A stretch of 64,000 nucleotides of DNA from Antedon bifida (lineage: Eukaryota > Echinodermata > Crinoidea > Comatulida > Antedonidae). How positions within the stretch are numbered: position 1 is the first letter of the stretch; each line of letters starts with the position of its first letter. Shown here in pieces: positions 47,955 through 60,965 of the stretch. Both the position numbers and the translations under genes were made by a program. The notes beneath the pieces are model-generated. The model had not been told where the DNA came from. It worked only from the letters and a program-made list of their open reading frames with translations, and ran no database searches. The stretch spans positions 29,307,820-29,371,819 of the forward strand of contig OY727096.1 in the NCBI GenBank assembly GCA_963402885.1. Reading direction: 5' to 3'.

Positions 47955-49725
47955 CACCACCCTAGTATTTAAAAGCCTCCCATTAATACTGTAATCAATC
48001 GATAAGAATTCCACAAAGTTTGGTCAGCCCGTGGGCTGGACGCAGACTTGGACTACCTTTTAAGGTACTGTAGTTCCAGGAGGCCTTTTTACGTTTTGGA
48101 CAGCTTTAATTATGCAGTGTTCCATAACCAATGGCTTGAGAAATGAATCAACAGGGTCATTTGGATCAGCCCAACAATTAAATCCCAATGGACCCCAGGA
48201 CCCATGACTTACTGTAAATGTGGTCTTATGATCTAATGCTACAGTACATACCTGAGCTCCAATACAGTAAATACCTGAGCTCCAATACAGTAACCTCTAC
48301 ATACAAGGCATACACAGTAACTGTAGAATTTCAGTACTGATAGTTATGAGTTAAGGCACTCTCCTATTAAAAAACCATTGGGAAAATCAGAACAATAGGT
48401 TCAATGAACTATAAATCCTATTGAATAAAGTAGATATTTTTAATCCAAAATAGGCAAGATTGTCAAGTGTACTGACTGTACTTGAATAGTTTACATATTT
48501 TAAATACAAAAGTTGTTTTATGCAATAAGATGCAAGTGGGTATTTAGGAATGTTCGCTTTCTTCTTTCCCTTCTTTTTTTAAAAAGTATAATATTATCGT
48601 ACAGTATTATTTTTTTTATTTTTTTTATTTTTTTTTATTTTTATTTTTTTGGCTTCCAGACAATTTGACCATTTTTTGCTTTAAATTACAGTTTTTTCAG
48701 GTAAATAATTTTTTTCAGACCCAATTTTTTGTGAAAGTCAATAACTATTATGTGACATTAAAATAACATATTCAACAAAAAGATAAAAAAAAAACATTTT
48801 TTCAGGGGACAATATATCTTTAATATTTCTTGGATTGGAGCCTAGGTGTCAAGTTTTCTTATTTATTTATTTCACACATACAGTACTTTGTTTTTACTCA
48901 TTATTTATTATAATGTTTTATATATGTATAGAAAACGAGTATACCATTTTTAAATAACTTTACACAATTATTAGAAAATTGCTTGATTAAAAATACCCTT
49001 AGGCCTACTAAGCATAGTAAATGCCAAAAAACATTTATTACTCATACTGTAGTATATTTTTTATCACAAAGTACTTGTTGTTGATCTTATTTGAGAGTTC
49101 GGAATGCGTTTTCATTAAAGACATTTCAAAGTATATTCTAAGAATAAATTTCTAAATTACTTCATTATTAATCATGATAAATAAATGTTGGTCTATCAGT
49201 ACTGAGTGAAGAATGACATTTTCAATCAAAATTTGATTTGATCGCCGTCACTCCTCAAGACGATCAAAGCATATTGAAAGAAACTCGAGAAACTCAACAG
49301 TTCTTTTCAGAACTAACATACGCGGTGTACCGCAAACTTTATATCAACAACTAGTGTTTACACAACTACCTCCTTATTCACTGTTTACACATTTTTCTTT
49401 CCAATGCTTCTTTAAACTCAATTTGTAAAATAACGATATTTGTCTATTTTTATTCTACTGACAATAACATACAGGGCATTCTAAATGACCAGTAAAACAG
49501 GATGTGGAGACTTGCTACCAGTACCACAATTAACAGTACTTAGAAGGCACAAATGAAAAGTAGATAAAAACATCTGTGTGTGGGTTTTGTATAAAAACAT
49601 ATGGCAATTTTTGTATATAAACTATAGATTTTAAAAAAATTAAGAACTAATATGGTTTACTGGTGTAAATAAATATACGTCTATCTTTACTACACTACTT
49701 AGTGTAGATACTTTTACATTGATTG

Positions 49726-50144
49726 TACAGTTGAACCGGGAAAAATGACCGATTACGGGAGGTTCTGACGATAGAGGGCCAAAATAATGTATTGGCTATG
49801 CACGATATTTTTCGCAAACAAATTTTAAAAGCTTTTATTATATGACAATGGTCGGTCAAAATCTGTGTAGTTTTCTTATCATCTAAAAAACACAGGAATG
49901 TTATTCACAGAATGTTTTTAAAACTGCTTCGAAATAAAGCTAATAAAGCACTATGAGTATCAAAAACTGTATTTTTCGGGTGGCCACTTACAGTACTAAA
50001 TCTAAATTAGTAAAAAAAGAGTTGCCGCAGCTTATGGGAGGTGGCTGCTTACATACCAAATGCACTAATTAGATAGGAAGAACAAACAGGCTTTTGAAAG
50101 TACAGCCATTAAGGGAGGTGGCTGCTCCCAGAGGTTCCACTGTA
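49726..50144. mobile_element. Pogo/Tigger-like MITE, family C, intact ends
   Basis: Begins TACAGTTGAACC and ends GGTTCCACTGTA: a TA duplication plus about ten-base inverted ends of CAGTNGAACC type. The inside carries GGGAGGTGGCTGCT and GGGTGGCCACTTAC, and no transposase remains. Confidence 0.65.
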
Positions 50145-51914
50145 ATTACAATTTTAGGCTATTTTTCAAGTGAGAATTTTCTAACTCTAAAACATAAACA
50201 GGGTGATTTGGTGATTGTGGGTCGTGTTATATTCAATAAATATTCCATTGAACTCAGACGTAATGAAGAGTGCATTTTTCATTATTTTCGTACGCGAGTT
50301 CATATTTTTATAGCTTTCTACCACACATGGAATGTCCACATTTGAAATCAATCTGTAATGTGCATCGTCTATCAGTGGTGGCGCCAGGATTTGCCCGACA
50401 GGGTGGGGCCGTACGCGCGGAACAAACAGTCATTGGTTGGGGCCAACAAAGGGGTATGAGGGCGAAGCCCCTGCAAATTTTGACAGCTATGACGATATTA
50501 GACATTAGGCCCTACGTCAAAAATGGAATGCAGCAGTTACTTAAAGTATATAGTAGTACACTTAATGTGGTTTTATTTTTTACCAGAAAAGAAATGATCA
50601 TATTTTTATCCCCGACAAATATGGTCAATACTCCCCGACCCCCCACCAACAAACTATGGGCGCCTAACTATGTACACCACTGCACCCGGAAAATCCAATC
50701 CATGGCATTATGCTCTCACACACCTCCTCTCTTCTCCTCCCAGGCCATCCTCCTCACATAATAATAATAGCAGGGAAGTGAGGAGGCTAGTAGGTATAAA
50801 GAAAGTAAACTTACCTTGACATGTACAGTTGTACAATTTCGATAACACCGAAGTAAATCGTACAACTAGGCTAGACCTACTGTTAACAATATTATATAAA
50901 CATGATGTCATGGGAAAACACAAAAGTTCTCGTCTGGACAGTTGTGGTAACTCTATAGCAAAGAATATATTCTTTGTTTATGCCTAAAAATTGTGTGAAC
51001 TTCTTCTGTATATGGCATGCTTCAATAATCACGGCTAACTTATATAGAGGACGCTATAAACAAAAATTACAACAACTAACTCCGATCTAGCATGCATCAT
51101 GAATATTCTATTATATGCACGCTCTCTATAGTTTCTGCCTTAACCTAATAGGAAAACAAATAATGCGACCGGAGGCCTTTGGCGGGCCCCCAGCCTAAGG
51201 TTGTTTCGCTCGCAAAGTATATCATTTTTATACGCCGTTGCTGATGGGAAGGTATTATATGTAAAGTTAGTAATGTTGTTTTTACAACGTTAATCAGCTT
51301 GTCATAAATCACAATAAGCATGTTAAGCATTTTCCGGGCCCAACAGATTTATTCACATAATATGTGCAAGTTATATCACATTAAACACCGTAAATAAACT
51401 CTGGAGATATGTCTCAAAGTACAGAAAAGCCTACCTGCTGACCTCGCACCATGCAAATGATTTACAGAAAATTGATAACAATAATTATAACCTAGTATTT
51501 TATCTATCCTGAGCGGAAACCGCCCATCCACCTCACCGCGTTTTGTAGAAATGGTCATAATAAGAATAACATAGATTCTATATTTTTATTACCGTGGTAT
51601 AAGTGGTAGTAAACATTACTTTTGTTTTCATCAGGCCTCTTTTTTTGCGACGCAAAAAATTCAACCAATCAGAGCTCAGAATAATTATAAGAATAAACAT
51701 TTTTAATCATAAAATAATATACATTAATTTGTTGAAAGATTGATTATACATTTATAATAACATTTTAAGTCATTATATAATAAGAAAATAAGTATTTCAA
51801 TTTGTATCTTTGTTAACAGCTATACTGATAACTATTCAACTAGTGTAATTAACTATATTTAATTCTACCGTGAGAACCCCTAAAGGGACACCGTCGCGAA
51901 AGTTTCCTTGTTCC

Positions 51915-53057
51915 CTTAAAATGGACCTGAAATGGACTTTCGATTTTCAAGAAATTCACACATGTTATTTAAATGTATCAAATTAACACAAACCCATACA
52001 AATAAAAACAAAATGTATAGTATTTTGAGAAAAAACGAAATTTTAAGATACCTTGGTAAATTAGCGAAAATTACTCACGCCATTGCAATATTCTATTTCA
52101 ACGGCCGTCGGGAGCATCTATATTCACGACGTCACATATATACACACGACGATATCGAGAGCGTGTATGCCGCCCGATAGTCCGTGAATAATCGACGGCC
52201 AGGAAAGATACGCGAAGCGCTGACACTAATACTAATTTATTCAATATATAATGTTGTTGAAATTTAGTGCCCTAAAATTTACTTTGTTCTAAAACCCGAA
52301 TTTAGAAGGCCTAGGCCTACCTCCCAAACCTTTACTAGGCCTAGGCCCCAGCGCGCGGAGTCGATCCTCCACCCACCCATGCGAGGCTCCGTTTCATGTG
52401 CATCCAAAGCGATATCAACAACTTGCTGCTCATTGTCAAGCCAAAGTAAAATATGAATCAAATTCGTTTTCGAACTGCCTTATTCGTGACAAATAAATTA
52501 CCATCTCATATTACTAAGTTATTCTGCTAAACTAAAAACTAAAGAAACTAACACATTTATTTTAGCAGTATAAATTACGAACGATATACAAAATTCTATT
52601 TTTGAAAATACACGAACCGAAAAATATGGATACGCATCATTGCACACGGCGCTGTATCCTGGACAACGTTGCCAGGCTAACGTCGGTATTGCCAGAAAAA
52701 ACCCGTCGATTTGGAGATTTTAAATCGTCATTTACTCGATAAATAACCGTTTATACGGTAATAATTTTATATAAAAAAATTCTAAATATGTTTCTGCAAA
52801 AGCACAAGCATTTTTTAGAAAATACTCCAAAGATTTCAAGAGTTATAGCCAAAAAACTGCAAATTGTCCATTGGAGGGATAGGAATATATTCGCAAAGTG
52901 ACGTCACCCGCGAATTTTTTTGATTTTCAAATGGGGCTTTCCCCAAAAGGGCGAATTTATATTTTGTAACAATATACGTTTTAGCAACACCTAATAGCCC
53001 CCAAAACGTCATTCTAAAATGAAAAAAATCGAAAATCCATTTCAGGTCCATTTTAAG
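51915..53057. mobile_element. 1.14 kb non-autonomous element with roughly 34-base terminal inverted repeats
   Basis: The left end CTTAAAATGGACCTGAAATG runs into GACTTTCGATTTTC. The right end is its reverse complement, ...GAAAATCCATTTCAGGTCC and ATTTTAAG, with one or two mismatches over about 34 bases. TTAA lies at both borders (51916-51919 and 53053-53056), as with TTAA-targeting piggyBac-type transposons, although the palindrome includes it, so the target site is ambiguous. The interior is non-coding as far as I can see. Confidence 0.65.
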
Positions 53058-53407
53058 TTATGTTAATATACAGTATACAGTATTGGCTTTGTTCGGTCAC
53101 TGAATAGGCCTATATGGATGTTTCGAATAGTTTGTGTACCAGTCTAAGGGGCTCTCCTGTAGTAATAATTAAAATATAATAATTATTATATAAGTACATT
53201 TGGCCCAATAACCTGGCGTAAAAAGCTACCGTATACGTTCATATTCTAGCTAATTATAATTGTTTGATTGATTATTATTAATTAAAAAATAATGCCTGAC
53301 TCTTGACTCAAGCTTGCTCAATTCATATAATGTTTGTTTAAAATATCACTATTTTGTATTGAACATGGTAATTGAAGTATATTATTATTATTGTTTTAAT
53401 AATCTTC

Positions 53408-54903
53408 TTAAGACAGTTTCTCTTGTATTTGGTTCACAACAATTTGACATCGTTCAGTGCGGTCCAGGACGGTTAGGGGGGTGTAGTTAATTTGTAGATG
53501 GTCGAGAAGCTGAGTTAATATTTCTGTATATCGCGTTAGTTCGTTCCAAACAGGTGTAGGTCTGATACCGTCTTCCTTCATACATTCTTTATGAGGATGC
53601 ACGACAAATATTAAGGCGTTTTTATCATTTTTATACCTAAAAAAGAGGAAAACAAATCATTTAAAAACGTTATTAGGTATATTTCGAGTAGGTCGCCAAT
53701 GGTCCTCTCTTTTGCCTCATGGATGCATCAGTAGGCCTACGCCCTTAGGTTTGGTTCCCACTAAAAAACAACGTAAATGCAACGTAAGTCATGAGTTGAA
53801 CAAATCACAAGTTGATGGATCATCATTCTGAACGTGTCGCTTGTGATTGGTCAACTCACTTGCGTTGCGCTTATTTGCGTTCTAGTGGAAACCAGGTTTT
53901 ATGTCGATTGCTGCACGTTCACACGATCACACAGATATCTACGCGGTTGTTGAATGTAATCATTTGCGTTCACACGTACATTTTGATACATTCTTGAGTA
54001 ACTGGTAGTGACAGCAGGGAGTCTTTCACCTTGTCACCAAGGTACAATGCAGCGTACACTAAAGGATCAATTCCAGCTCTGTCTGCGATATATCCCTCTA
54101 CTAAATCTTCATTCAATGCGTTTTTACGGTCGACCTCGCATTGAGATTCCAATACCAATCGCTACAAAAAAATAAGTCACTATTATGAATAATAATGGAT
54201 ACAAAATAATCATGACCCTATACGGTTATAAACGACCGATTCAGAATTGGGGAATGTCGAGTAGGCCTATAAGTTTTAGGGTTTGAGGGAGGGCGAATTG
54301 AAATTGTGCAGTGTCAAAACTTAAGGAGACCGTACCGTAGAATTTCCACTGCTATGTAAATCTTACTGATAATACACTACAAATTAGTTGCGGTACACTC
54401 AGTATAGGCCTATATGTTTCTAAAAAGGAAATATAAAACGTTAGGCAGGGACGTATATATATCTTATACTTATATTAATAATATAATGATTTATAGGCCC
54501 TGTTTAATATGAAGAAGTAATTTTACATTCTCAACATATTTAAATTTACAATCACACAATTACAATTACATCATTACAATTTTTTCAAACAGCTTTATGA
54601 TTGGATATTACGTTAATAGACATTTAACAACATCCATGACAGGAGGATTACAATGAATAATACACGCTGTATTTAAATAAAATATTGTATATTTGTTACC
54701 AGGAATTGTTCACACTTTTCGGGTTGGTTGCGGAAGTCAATAGCGGTGCGTCTATCCTCTAGACTCATCCCCTCCAGTACCTGTCTTGCAATTTCGGCTT
54801 CCTTTTTGATCTCTGGTAATTCTTTGCAAACGTCACCAAGAAGCGTTGTTTTCCCGGTACTGTGCGCTCCACACAAATACACACGAACTAGTTTTCTTTC
54901 CAT
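53408..54903 (-). CDS. Small P-loop NTPase/kinase-like protein (AAA_28/NadR-like), three exons
   Basis: Exons: 54903-54700, 54161-53980 and 53636-53408 (TAA), with GT/AG borders and agreeing phases, giving 204 residues. Residues 6-20 hold a P-loop on the first strand, VRVYLCGAHSTGKTT, with the Walker A Lys18. Near residue 92 comes YIADRAGIDPLVYA, the Asp-Arg motif seen in this position in NadR-type nucleoside kinases and in AAA_28 proteins. PVWNELTRYTEILTQLLDH follows near the C-terminus. A phosphotransfer or nucleotide-binding role in the cytosol is inferred; the substrate is unknown. The start is the ATG at 54903. A GTG twelve bases upstream keeps the frame open but is not an expected eukaryotic start. 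I cannot name an orthologue. Confidence 0.82.
53747..53900. mobile_element. MITE-like inverted repeat, family A copy 5 (NTPase intron)
   Basis: The left end reads GGTTTGGTTCCCACTAAAAA, the right end GCGTTCTAGTGGAAACCAGG. The inside shares the family's GAACAAATCACAAG/CTTGTGATTGGTCAAC inverted blocks. It lies between exons 2 and 3 of the P-loop NTPase gene. Confidence 0.75.
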
Positions 54904-57254
54904 TTGGATCGTCACTTGTCTCTACAAATCTTTATTGTTATATGCAACAGAGCTAACAGTGAGTTCTAATGTGACTGGACTGATTACAGGTTCGATACAG
55001 AGTTATATAATGCAGGGATCAAATGGTCATCTTGATAGAAATAAATGTTTACTTTTATATGGCGATGACGCATATAAATTTTATTTATTTATACATCTTG
55101 AAACGCGATCAAATTGTGAAAAAATCACCATTTTTAGCAAGATTTCTCCACTAATAGTGTCGGATATAACTGGTTGAAACGGTAAAATGTGTAGAAATAA
55201 AAGCTAATTTTGTTTCATATACTGTAATTAAAGAAAACATGACATTTCAATACAAAAACAATTGGGTGTCCATGTAAATATGACTAGCGAGACAGGTCAG
55301 CACGGTTTTGCTTGATTAGCTAGGTGTACGCACTATGCCTGGTAATCCATTATATCAGATTGTAATCTAGTAGCGCACAGGGTTCATAACATATTATGTA
55401 ATTTGATGTTTGCCTACAGTTTCATCGTTTTTGTAAACTCTAATACATTCCTTCATCGACTTGCTTTGGTTCTTTAATAACAAAGATAAAGCACTGGCAA
55501 TCTTTACCAACTTCAGGTAGCAAGCGTTTATTAATGTAACGTATGATGCCAATATATCTTCACCCCGGGTAATCTCGGTTCCATCTTTAATCCAGCTTAA
55601 GAAAGAAAATGCCAACACAATAAATAAATAAATAAATAAATAAGAAATTAGAAGTAAAAGATTCAAAAGAATACTCTGACCAACTATACAACAATTACCA
55701 CCAGTGTTTTAATGATATATATTACCTACATTAATCATCAACCAATTTATGAATTGTCCCAAATTACACCTGAAACAACAACACTTCCAGTAGGCTACGG
55801 TTCATAAGTTATTATTTAAAATAGGCATACACATCCAAATGGTTGTATGTACGGAATAATTTAATCGTAGGTAAACAATGAGGTTATTATCAAAACATTA
55901 TTGTTGTTATATTTGCATTTATTATTTACTACAATGATTACAGTATCGTTGTCTCTTTTGTTGTCCCAGTTTGTTGCAAAGTGCGCCAACGATTAAGCCC
56001 TTCAAGAAACACTAATTTACAATATTAAAATGGCTCTTCGTCGTCGATTCTGAAAGTATTAAGAAAGACAGGCAGTTATTTCTTGTCAAATAACTGAATA
56101 TGTGTATGAATGAGTTGTATGTGCCGCAATAAACCATAACATATTGGAGATAGAAGTCGGGTCACCTGTTTTGGCACACCTTGTCATCTTAAACAGTGTC
56201 ATTACATCAGGCGAGGTAGTAGTCTTTTGCTGAAGATCCTTCTTGTAGCCATATATAATCTCTTAACTACTGACTGCAAATCCTGAACGGTACACAGACC
56301 AAGTACACAAACTCTACAAGTTCCCCAATATCTTTTGATATTATCTACAGGGTAATATGCTCGTAAGATTGTATGTAGATTTTATTGTAATTATGAAGTA
56401 GCCCTAATGTTGTCGTAAGTTAAACAATACAATTAACAAATATCGAAAAAAAATATCTAAGAATAAGAATAAATAGAGAACTGAGGCGTATATTAATTAG
56501 CTACTAATGTTTAATGTATTAAAATCTGACATTTATTATTGAACAATGTGTGTGTAAAGTTTGTCGAAATTCGTTTATTGGTGGAGATAAGAACTGCTGA
56601 ATAATGAGTGGACGTGGAGTATACGATTGTCATTTGTAGGCTACCTCCGCATACGACAAAATGTGTCCAGACTAAAATAATCGATGATCATGTGTATCAC
56701 ATGAATCGGATGTGTGAGTGGATTCATCCATCTTCTGAATAGAAAACACTTAGTTACAGACGAAGGACACGCTAATTTTAACATAATATATATTAATTCG
56801 TTATATAACACAATTGAGAATATTTTATTTAAAATACGACTTCGCAGCCGTACCACTAATTCAGCCATCAATTTCCAATCGCACAGATAAACTATACACC
56901 AGTAGCATTAAAACATGGAGGTATAAAAATAGATTTATTTTATTTATACCTCCAAGATTAAAACAAACAGGAGCTATAGGAGGAAATTGGACCGTTGAAG
57001 TCCATCAAACAACGACGAAGACGATAGTAAATTATTTGTGATAATTAAATATGGCATAGTACAGTGTAATTATACAACTTAAATTGAAGGACAATGTAAT
57101 GATAGGATCGGAGAGAGAGAAATCGGACAGGCCATACGAATATACTAGGCATTGAAGTACTAGGCCGCACCCCCGCCGTTGCAATCCAGTTGGAAGGTAT
57201 TCTATCACTTGCATTTTCACAAAGGAACGCTTCAGACAAACCATAGGCCTAGAT
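54904..57254. other. Intergenic region between NTPase and GPCR genes
   Basis: Apart from the broken Ig-like copy at about 55395-55595 and sequence shared with 59570-61200, no gene is supported. A perfect 12-base inverted repeat (TGGAGGTATAAA ... TTTATACCTCCA) forms a possible hairpin at 56916-56954. The divergent NTPase and GPCR genes must have their promoters here. Confidence 0.45.
55395..55595 (-). pseudogene. Broken partial copy of the Ig-like gene at 62376-62825
   Basis: The minus strand reads WIKDGTEITRGEDILAS and later KSMKECIRVYKNDETVG, closely matching the intact gene's WIKDGTEITRGEEVLAS and KKIDEGMYSIRVYEKD...DETVG. The middle is shortened and shifted (the part corresponding to GYFAGEHGC is missing), and the N-terminal half is gone. 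The flank at 55650-55770 is also repeated at about 61060-61195, but not directly beside the intact gene, so the block was rearranged after copying. Confidence 0.7.
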
Positions 57255-58106
57255 ATGAACCAGACAGCTCCATCATGGATTGCAATCGCTTTTGGATACG
57301 GACTATCTATTATAGGACTAGTAGTAAACATCTTGGTACTTTTAGTCATTTTTCGAGTTTTATCAATCCGGAAGAGTACGCGGTTGCTTATTTTCAACCA
57401 ATCACTACTAGATTCTCTTGGATGTTTCATATCATGGTCGAATCTGTTCGTTGCAAATCGTAAATTCTTTTGTCAGATGAATTGTATTTTCTGGATGGCA
57501 GCTCTTGCATCTAGTCTTAACCTGGCGTTTATTTCCATAGAAAGATATTTTGCCATCGTGAAGCCATATTGGTTTCAATCAAACTACACCACTAAACATA
57601 CAATAATTATGATAACGCTGGCATGGATTAGTGGTCCCCTTCTAAATCCACATGTCCTTGGGTTGAGATATATTGACGCCTTTGAAACAACACTCTGTGA
57701 TTCTAAAGAAGAAGAATTGAAGTTTTTAAAAGTAATTGTAATGGTTTCGTACGCTGCTGCTTTTCTTTTTACCTTATTGGTAATCATATTTGTGTATAGT
57801 AGTATTACACGAGAGCTGATTATACGTAACCGTAGTATTTCCAATATCTCGTCATCCTCGTCTTCAATCATAACATATAAAACACTAAAGGTATTTTTTG
57901 CAGTTAGCATTTCCTATGTATTGTGTTGGACGCCAGCAATTTGTTTGTTACTATTAAAAGCGTTTGTAGATGATATCAACTATGAAGTTGTATATTTTGT
58001 TATTGTTGAATTGGCAATGTTGAATTTTATAGCGAATCCGTTTCTTTACGCAATCTACATGGAGAAATTTCGTGAACAATTGCGTGAGTTACTTCGTATT
58101 AAGTGA
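57255..58106 (+). CDS. Class A (rhodopsin-like) G-protein-coupled receptor, intronless
   Basis: A 283-residue single-exon frame with seven hydrophobic segments and most class A landmarks: Asn25 in TM1 (GLVVN), Asp53 in TM2 (NQSLLD), Cys73 before TM3, ERY at 96-98 closing TM3, CWTP (224-227) in TM6, and NPFLY (261-265) in TM7. A glycosylation site (NQT) sits at residue 2. The N-terminus and C-tail are very short, and the third loop is small with a Ser run (about residues 196-203). It is a plasma-membrane receptor that would signal through heterotrimeric G proteins; the ligand cannot be read from the sequence. Intronless, short-tailed receptors of this kind are often expanded lineage-specifically in echinoderms. 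No subfamily is assigned. Confidence 0.88.
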   Translation: MNQTAPSWIAIAFGYGLSIIGLVVNILVLLVIFRVLSIRKSTRLLIFNQSLLDSLGCFISWSNLFVANRKFFCQMNCIFWMAALASSLNLAFISIERYFAIVKPYWFQSNYTTKHTIIMITLAWISGPLLNPHVLGLRYIDAFETTLCDSKEEELKFLKVIVMVSYAAAFLFTLLVIIFVYSSITRELIIRNRSISNISSSSSSIITYKTLKVFFAVSISYVLCWTPAICLLLLKAFVDDINYEVVYFVIVELAMLNFIANPFLYAIYMEKFREQLRELLRIK

Positions 58107-58802
58107 GTGTCACTGGAACTTGAAATTTAAAAAAATACGGTAATAGCAAAAGTTGTCATGAAGTTGCTTTACGCAAAGCATCTTACAGATTTATGATAAA
58201 TTCCATGTAGCTTTATATTCAGATTATTTTTACAATGTGAAAATAGGTTCCATGCAACACTGATACAACCACATTACATGTTTACACCAAATTCCGATAT
58301 TCGAATGAATAATAATGGCTGTTTTCCGTAGTACGCTGGTCCGCAGTGAAACTGACAACAACAAAGGAAATGGATACCAAACATACATCCTATAAGTTGT
58401 AAAGAAAAGGCTGAACTCAGTACTTGTGAGAGACTATTGTACTACATCATCTGAATCAACTAAGCCTACCAGTACTAGGAGAAGAAACGAGACTCTTTTT
58501 ACGTGATTTTTCACTTTTACAACATCAGAATATTTACAAAAAGCGATGGTGAACCATTTCGATGTAGTATTGTTTCTGATTTGATTGCTGCGTCATCTCC
58601 TTTGTTTAAGCAGAGAAGAGTTAAATTAATATATAACTCTTCCCTGGTTTAAGCAGTTGAGTATTTAAAAATGTACATAATTATTATATAATTATAGGTG
58701 TACGGTGTGCAAATTGTGTGATTCTTCTAAACGTCCAATTTCCAAAGTTACACAAACTTTTATTGTAAACGTATGTTAGTACTTCCTTCACGAATAGTAT
58801 AA

Positions 58803-59129
58803 TTGATTGTCAAAACAGCACCTTCTGAACCGATCTTTAAGCAACTCAATATTGTGAATATATACGATTTATATAAATTACAAATTATAGGCCTATCTTT
58901 TATTTTAAAATTCTACAATAACAATTTACCAGTGACAATGTCAAAATTATTTAATAAACTGACACAATCCCATAAACATAAATTACGTAGTCTTACTGTA
59001 TCAATTAAAAATATTTTTTTTTATTTATTTCATATTTCATGGTACCAAAAACAAGACCGACGCAGCGATAACACAAACACAAAACAAAAATATAAATCAA
59101 ATTCTGCAATTAACAATTCATTGTTCTAA
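58803..59129 (+). mobile_element. LINE (Jockey/CR1-like) remnant, end of the reverse transcriptase
   Basis: A 108-residue frame that resembles the region after the polymerase core of non-LTR retrotransposons: PIFKQLNIVNIYDLYKLQI followed by FILKFYNNNLPVTMSKLF and HKHKLR. The catalytic FADD region and the rest of the element are absent. The match is by pattern memory only. Confidence 0.5.
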
Positions 59130-60304
59130 GTAATTTAACAATGGAAAAACATTTATGGTAAATAAAGATAAAAAAGATATATAAAGATATATTAAATTGT
59201 CCCCCTGAACAGTTTGGTGATTAACCTACATTAAAAATACAAGAATACTATAAATTGCATAAATCTTCATTTTTCATGTTTTTTTGGGGGGTGGGGGTGG
59301 GTAAACACATCTTTAATAAGTTTGATTTCAGTTTAAAAAAAAAAATATCAATTAAAAATACCCTTTTGGCACACTATAGTCACCTGATTTATTCGCTCAT
59401 TTAAGAATCGACATGCTAATTGTTCGATTGATTTGAATTAAATGTTTTAAAAGATAGCGATCCACTCAAAGATAAATTACAAAGCAGATCCACGACCATA
59501 ACAATGTCATGGCTAATTATGCTATACATTTTTAAACTACAATACACATGAATTCAGTCTTTTAAAGAATGTTTATTACACCAGTTAGGCGAGCAGTAGG
59601 AAAATTCTCCTTGTAGCCATTGGGACTATGCATTGTATAGAGACAATTACACAAACTCTACAAGTTTCCTATATGCTTTGATGGCTCACAACAATAATGT
59701 TTACTTTACAATCATAAAAGATTTTCCTTTATAAACATTGTTTTCATACTTTCATACATATGTTTCATTGTTAAGCAAAGCGTAAAATATCGTGCCGATT
59801 TGTTATTGCTATCAAATGGTGATACACTGATTCTATACAGAATAATTATTTCAGCCTGTCCTTGGACTTCTTTATCTGGATTATACTACAATAATAACTT
59901 TATTTTGATGGCGCTTCAAGAGCGGCACAAACCAATCGGTAGTGCCCTAATAATAGTAATAATTAAAAGAACTAAAATACATTACTGTAACACTGAGTCA
60001 ATTCAATTCAAAATTAAAAAAAGAAAAAATAAATAATTACAGTACTTTTAATGTTATATTAATGTTGGAGACATTAGCCATTCTTTTTTTATAAATATAT
60101 ATATAATTATAGTAAGCTGTTTTTAAAGTTCCATTCCAAATTGTTTATATCTACCAAGCTTTCTTCTTTGTTTTCTACCCTTACTCTTTCCACCCTCTAT
60201 TTAGGCCTATGCCAGCGAGATGTAATAAGAACACTAGAGGGCGTACTCCAGACGGAAAATGATTCCAACCAAAGATAGTGTACAATGTCATGGCTAATTA
60301 TGTT

Positions 60305-60965
60305 ACCTACATGTCGGTCGGTTGGTCGGTAAACACTAACTTGTATGTGGCCTTGTCTTGATATCAGTTTCACCTAGCAAAGTCAATTTTTCACAGTATA
60401 TTCCTTATGGCCAGGAATCGATATGGTTATGTTTTCACGGTGCGCAATAAAAAATTACACGGTCTACGCACGATTTAACGAAATCAAGTTTGTAATCATA
60501 TCTTCACAAGCATGAATCACAATTAAATAAAATTTGGTACTCATAAATTTCAGGGCAATACAATACGTGTGTAGCGCATGTAACGCAAAAATTGTCAAAA
60601 TTTATTTTCGATGAAATAAGAGTAAGTTTCAGGCAATTTTAAGCGTTTAAAAAATTGCCATGAGTGCGCAGGTGTTTGCACGCGCACTGCGCGTAAATGT
60701 TAATATGCACTCTTTTTGCCCGATTTCTGCTTTACAACCTTTCTTTAATAATATCATCATATTTGATTCACTTTTCAACTCGAAATTACGTTATACGAGC
60801 ACGTCAAAGTGACAGGCTACGCACGTGTAAATTAAATAATAACATTTTCAATATTTTTAAACATGTTCAGCAATTTCGGTCGGTTGGTCGGTCGGTTGGT
60901 CAGTCAGTCGGTCGGTAAACACTAACTTGAGTACGCGACTGCAGCCATCTATATGGCCTTGTTAA
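60305..60965. repeat. Dispersed repeat containing GGTCGGTAAACACTAACTTG
   Basis: The block GGTTGGTCGGTAAACACTAA followed by CTTG and GGCCTTGT occurs at about 60305-60355 and 60875-60963, and also at about 21410-21450 in an ABCB intron. In the second copy GGTCGGTT is tandemly expanded. Confidence 0.6.

Larger units (their letters stand above)
45656..53407. other. Gene-poor region upstream of the ABCB-type gene, repeat-rich
   Basis: No protein-coding gene is supported in these 7.7 kb. The transporter's coding exon 1 begins after an acceptor (TTGCAG) at about 45656-45661, so a non-coding first exon and its promoter must lie in this region. A good minus-strand donor, CAAG/GTAAGT at 50814/50815, is one candidate. 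The rest is a 190-base tandem array, one family A and one family C MITE, a 1.1 kb inverted-end element, and AT-rich sequence. Frames such as 50270-50761 have no recognisable content. Confidence 0.5.

Noticed and set aside
50270-50761. 163-residue plus-strand frame
   Set aside because: Composition changes abruptly along it, it overlaps repeat-like GC-rich sequence (GGCGCCAGGATTTG...), and no domain is recognisable.
56814-57041. 75-residue frame upstream of the GPCR
   Set aside because: It overlaps a hairpin and AT-rich DNA, and has no recognisable motif.
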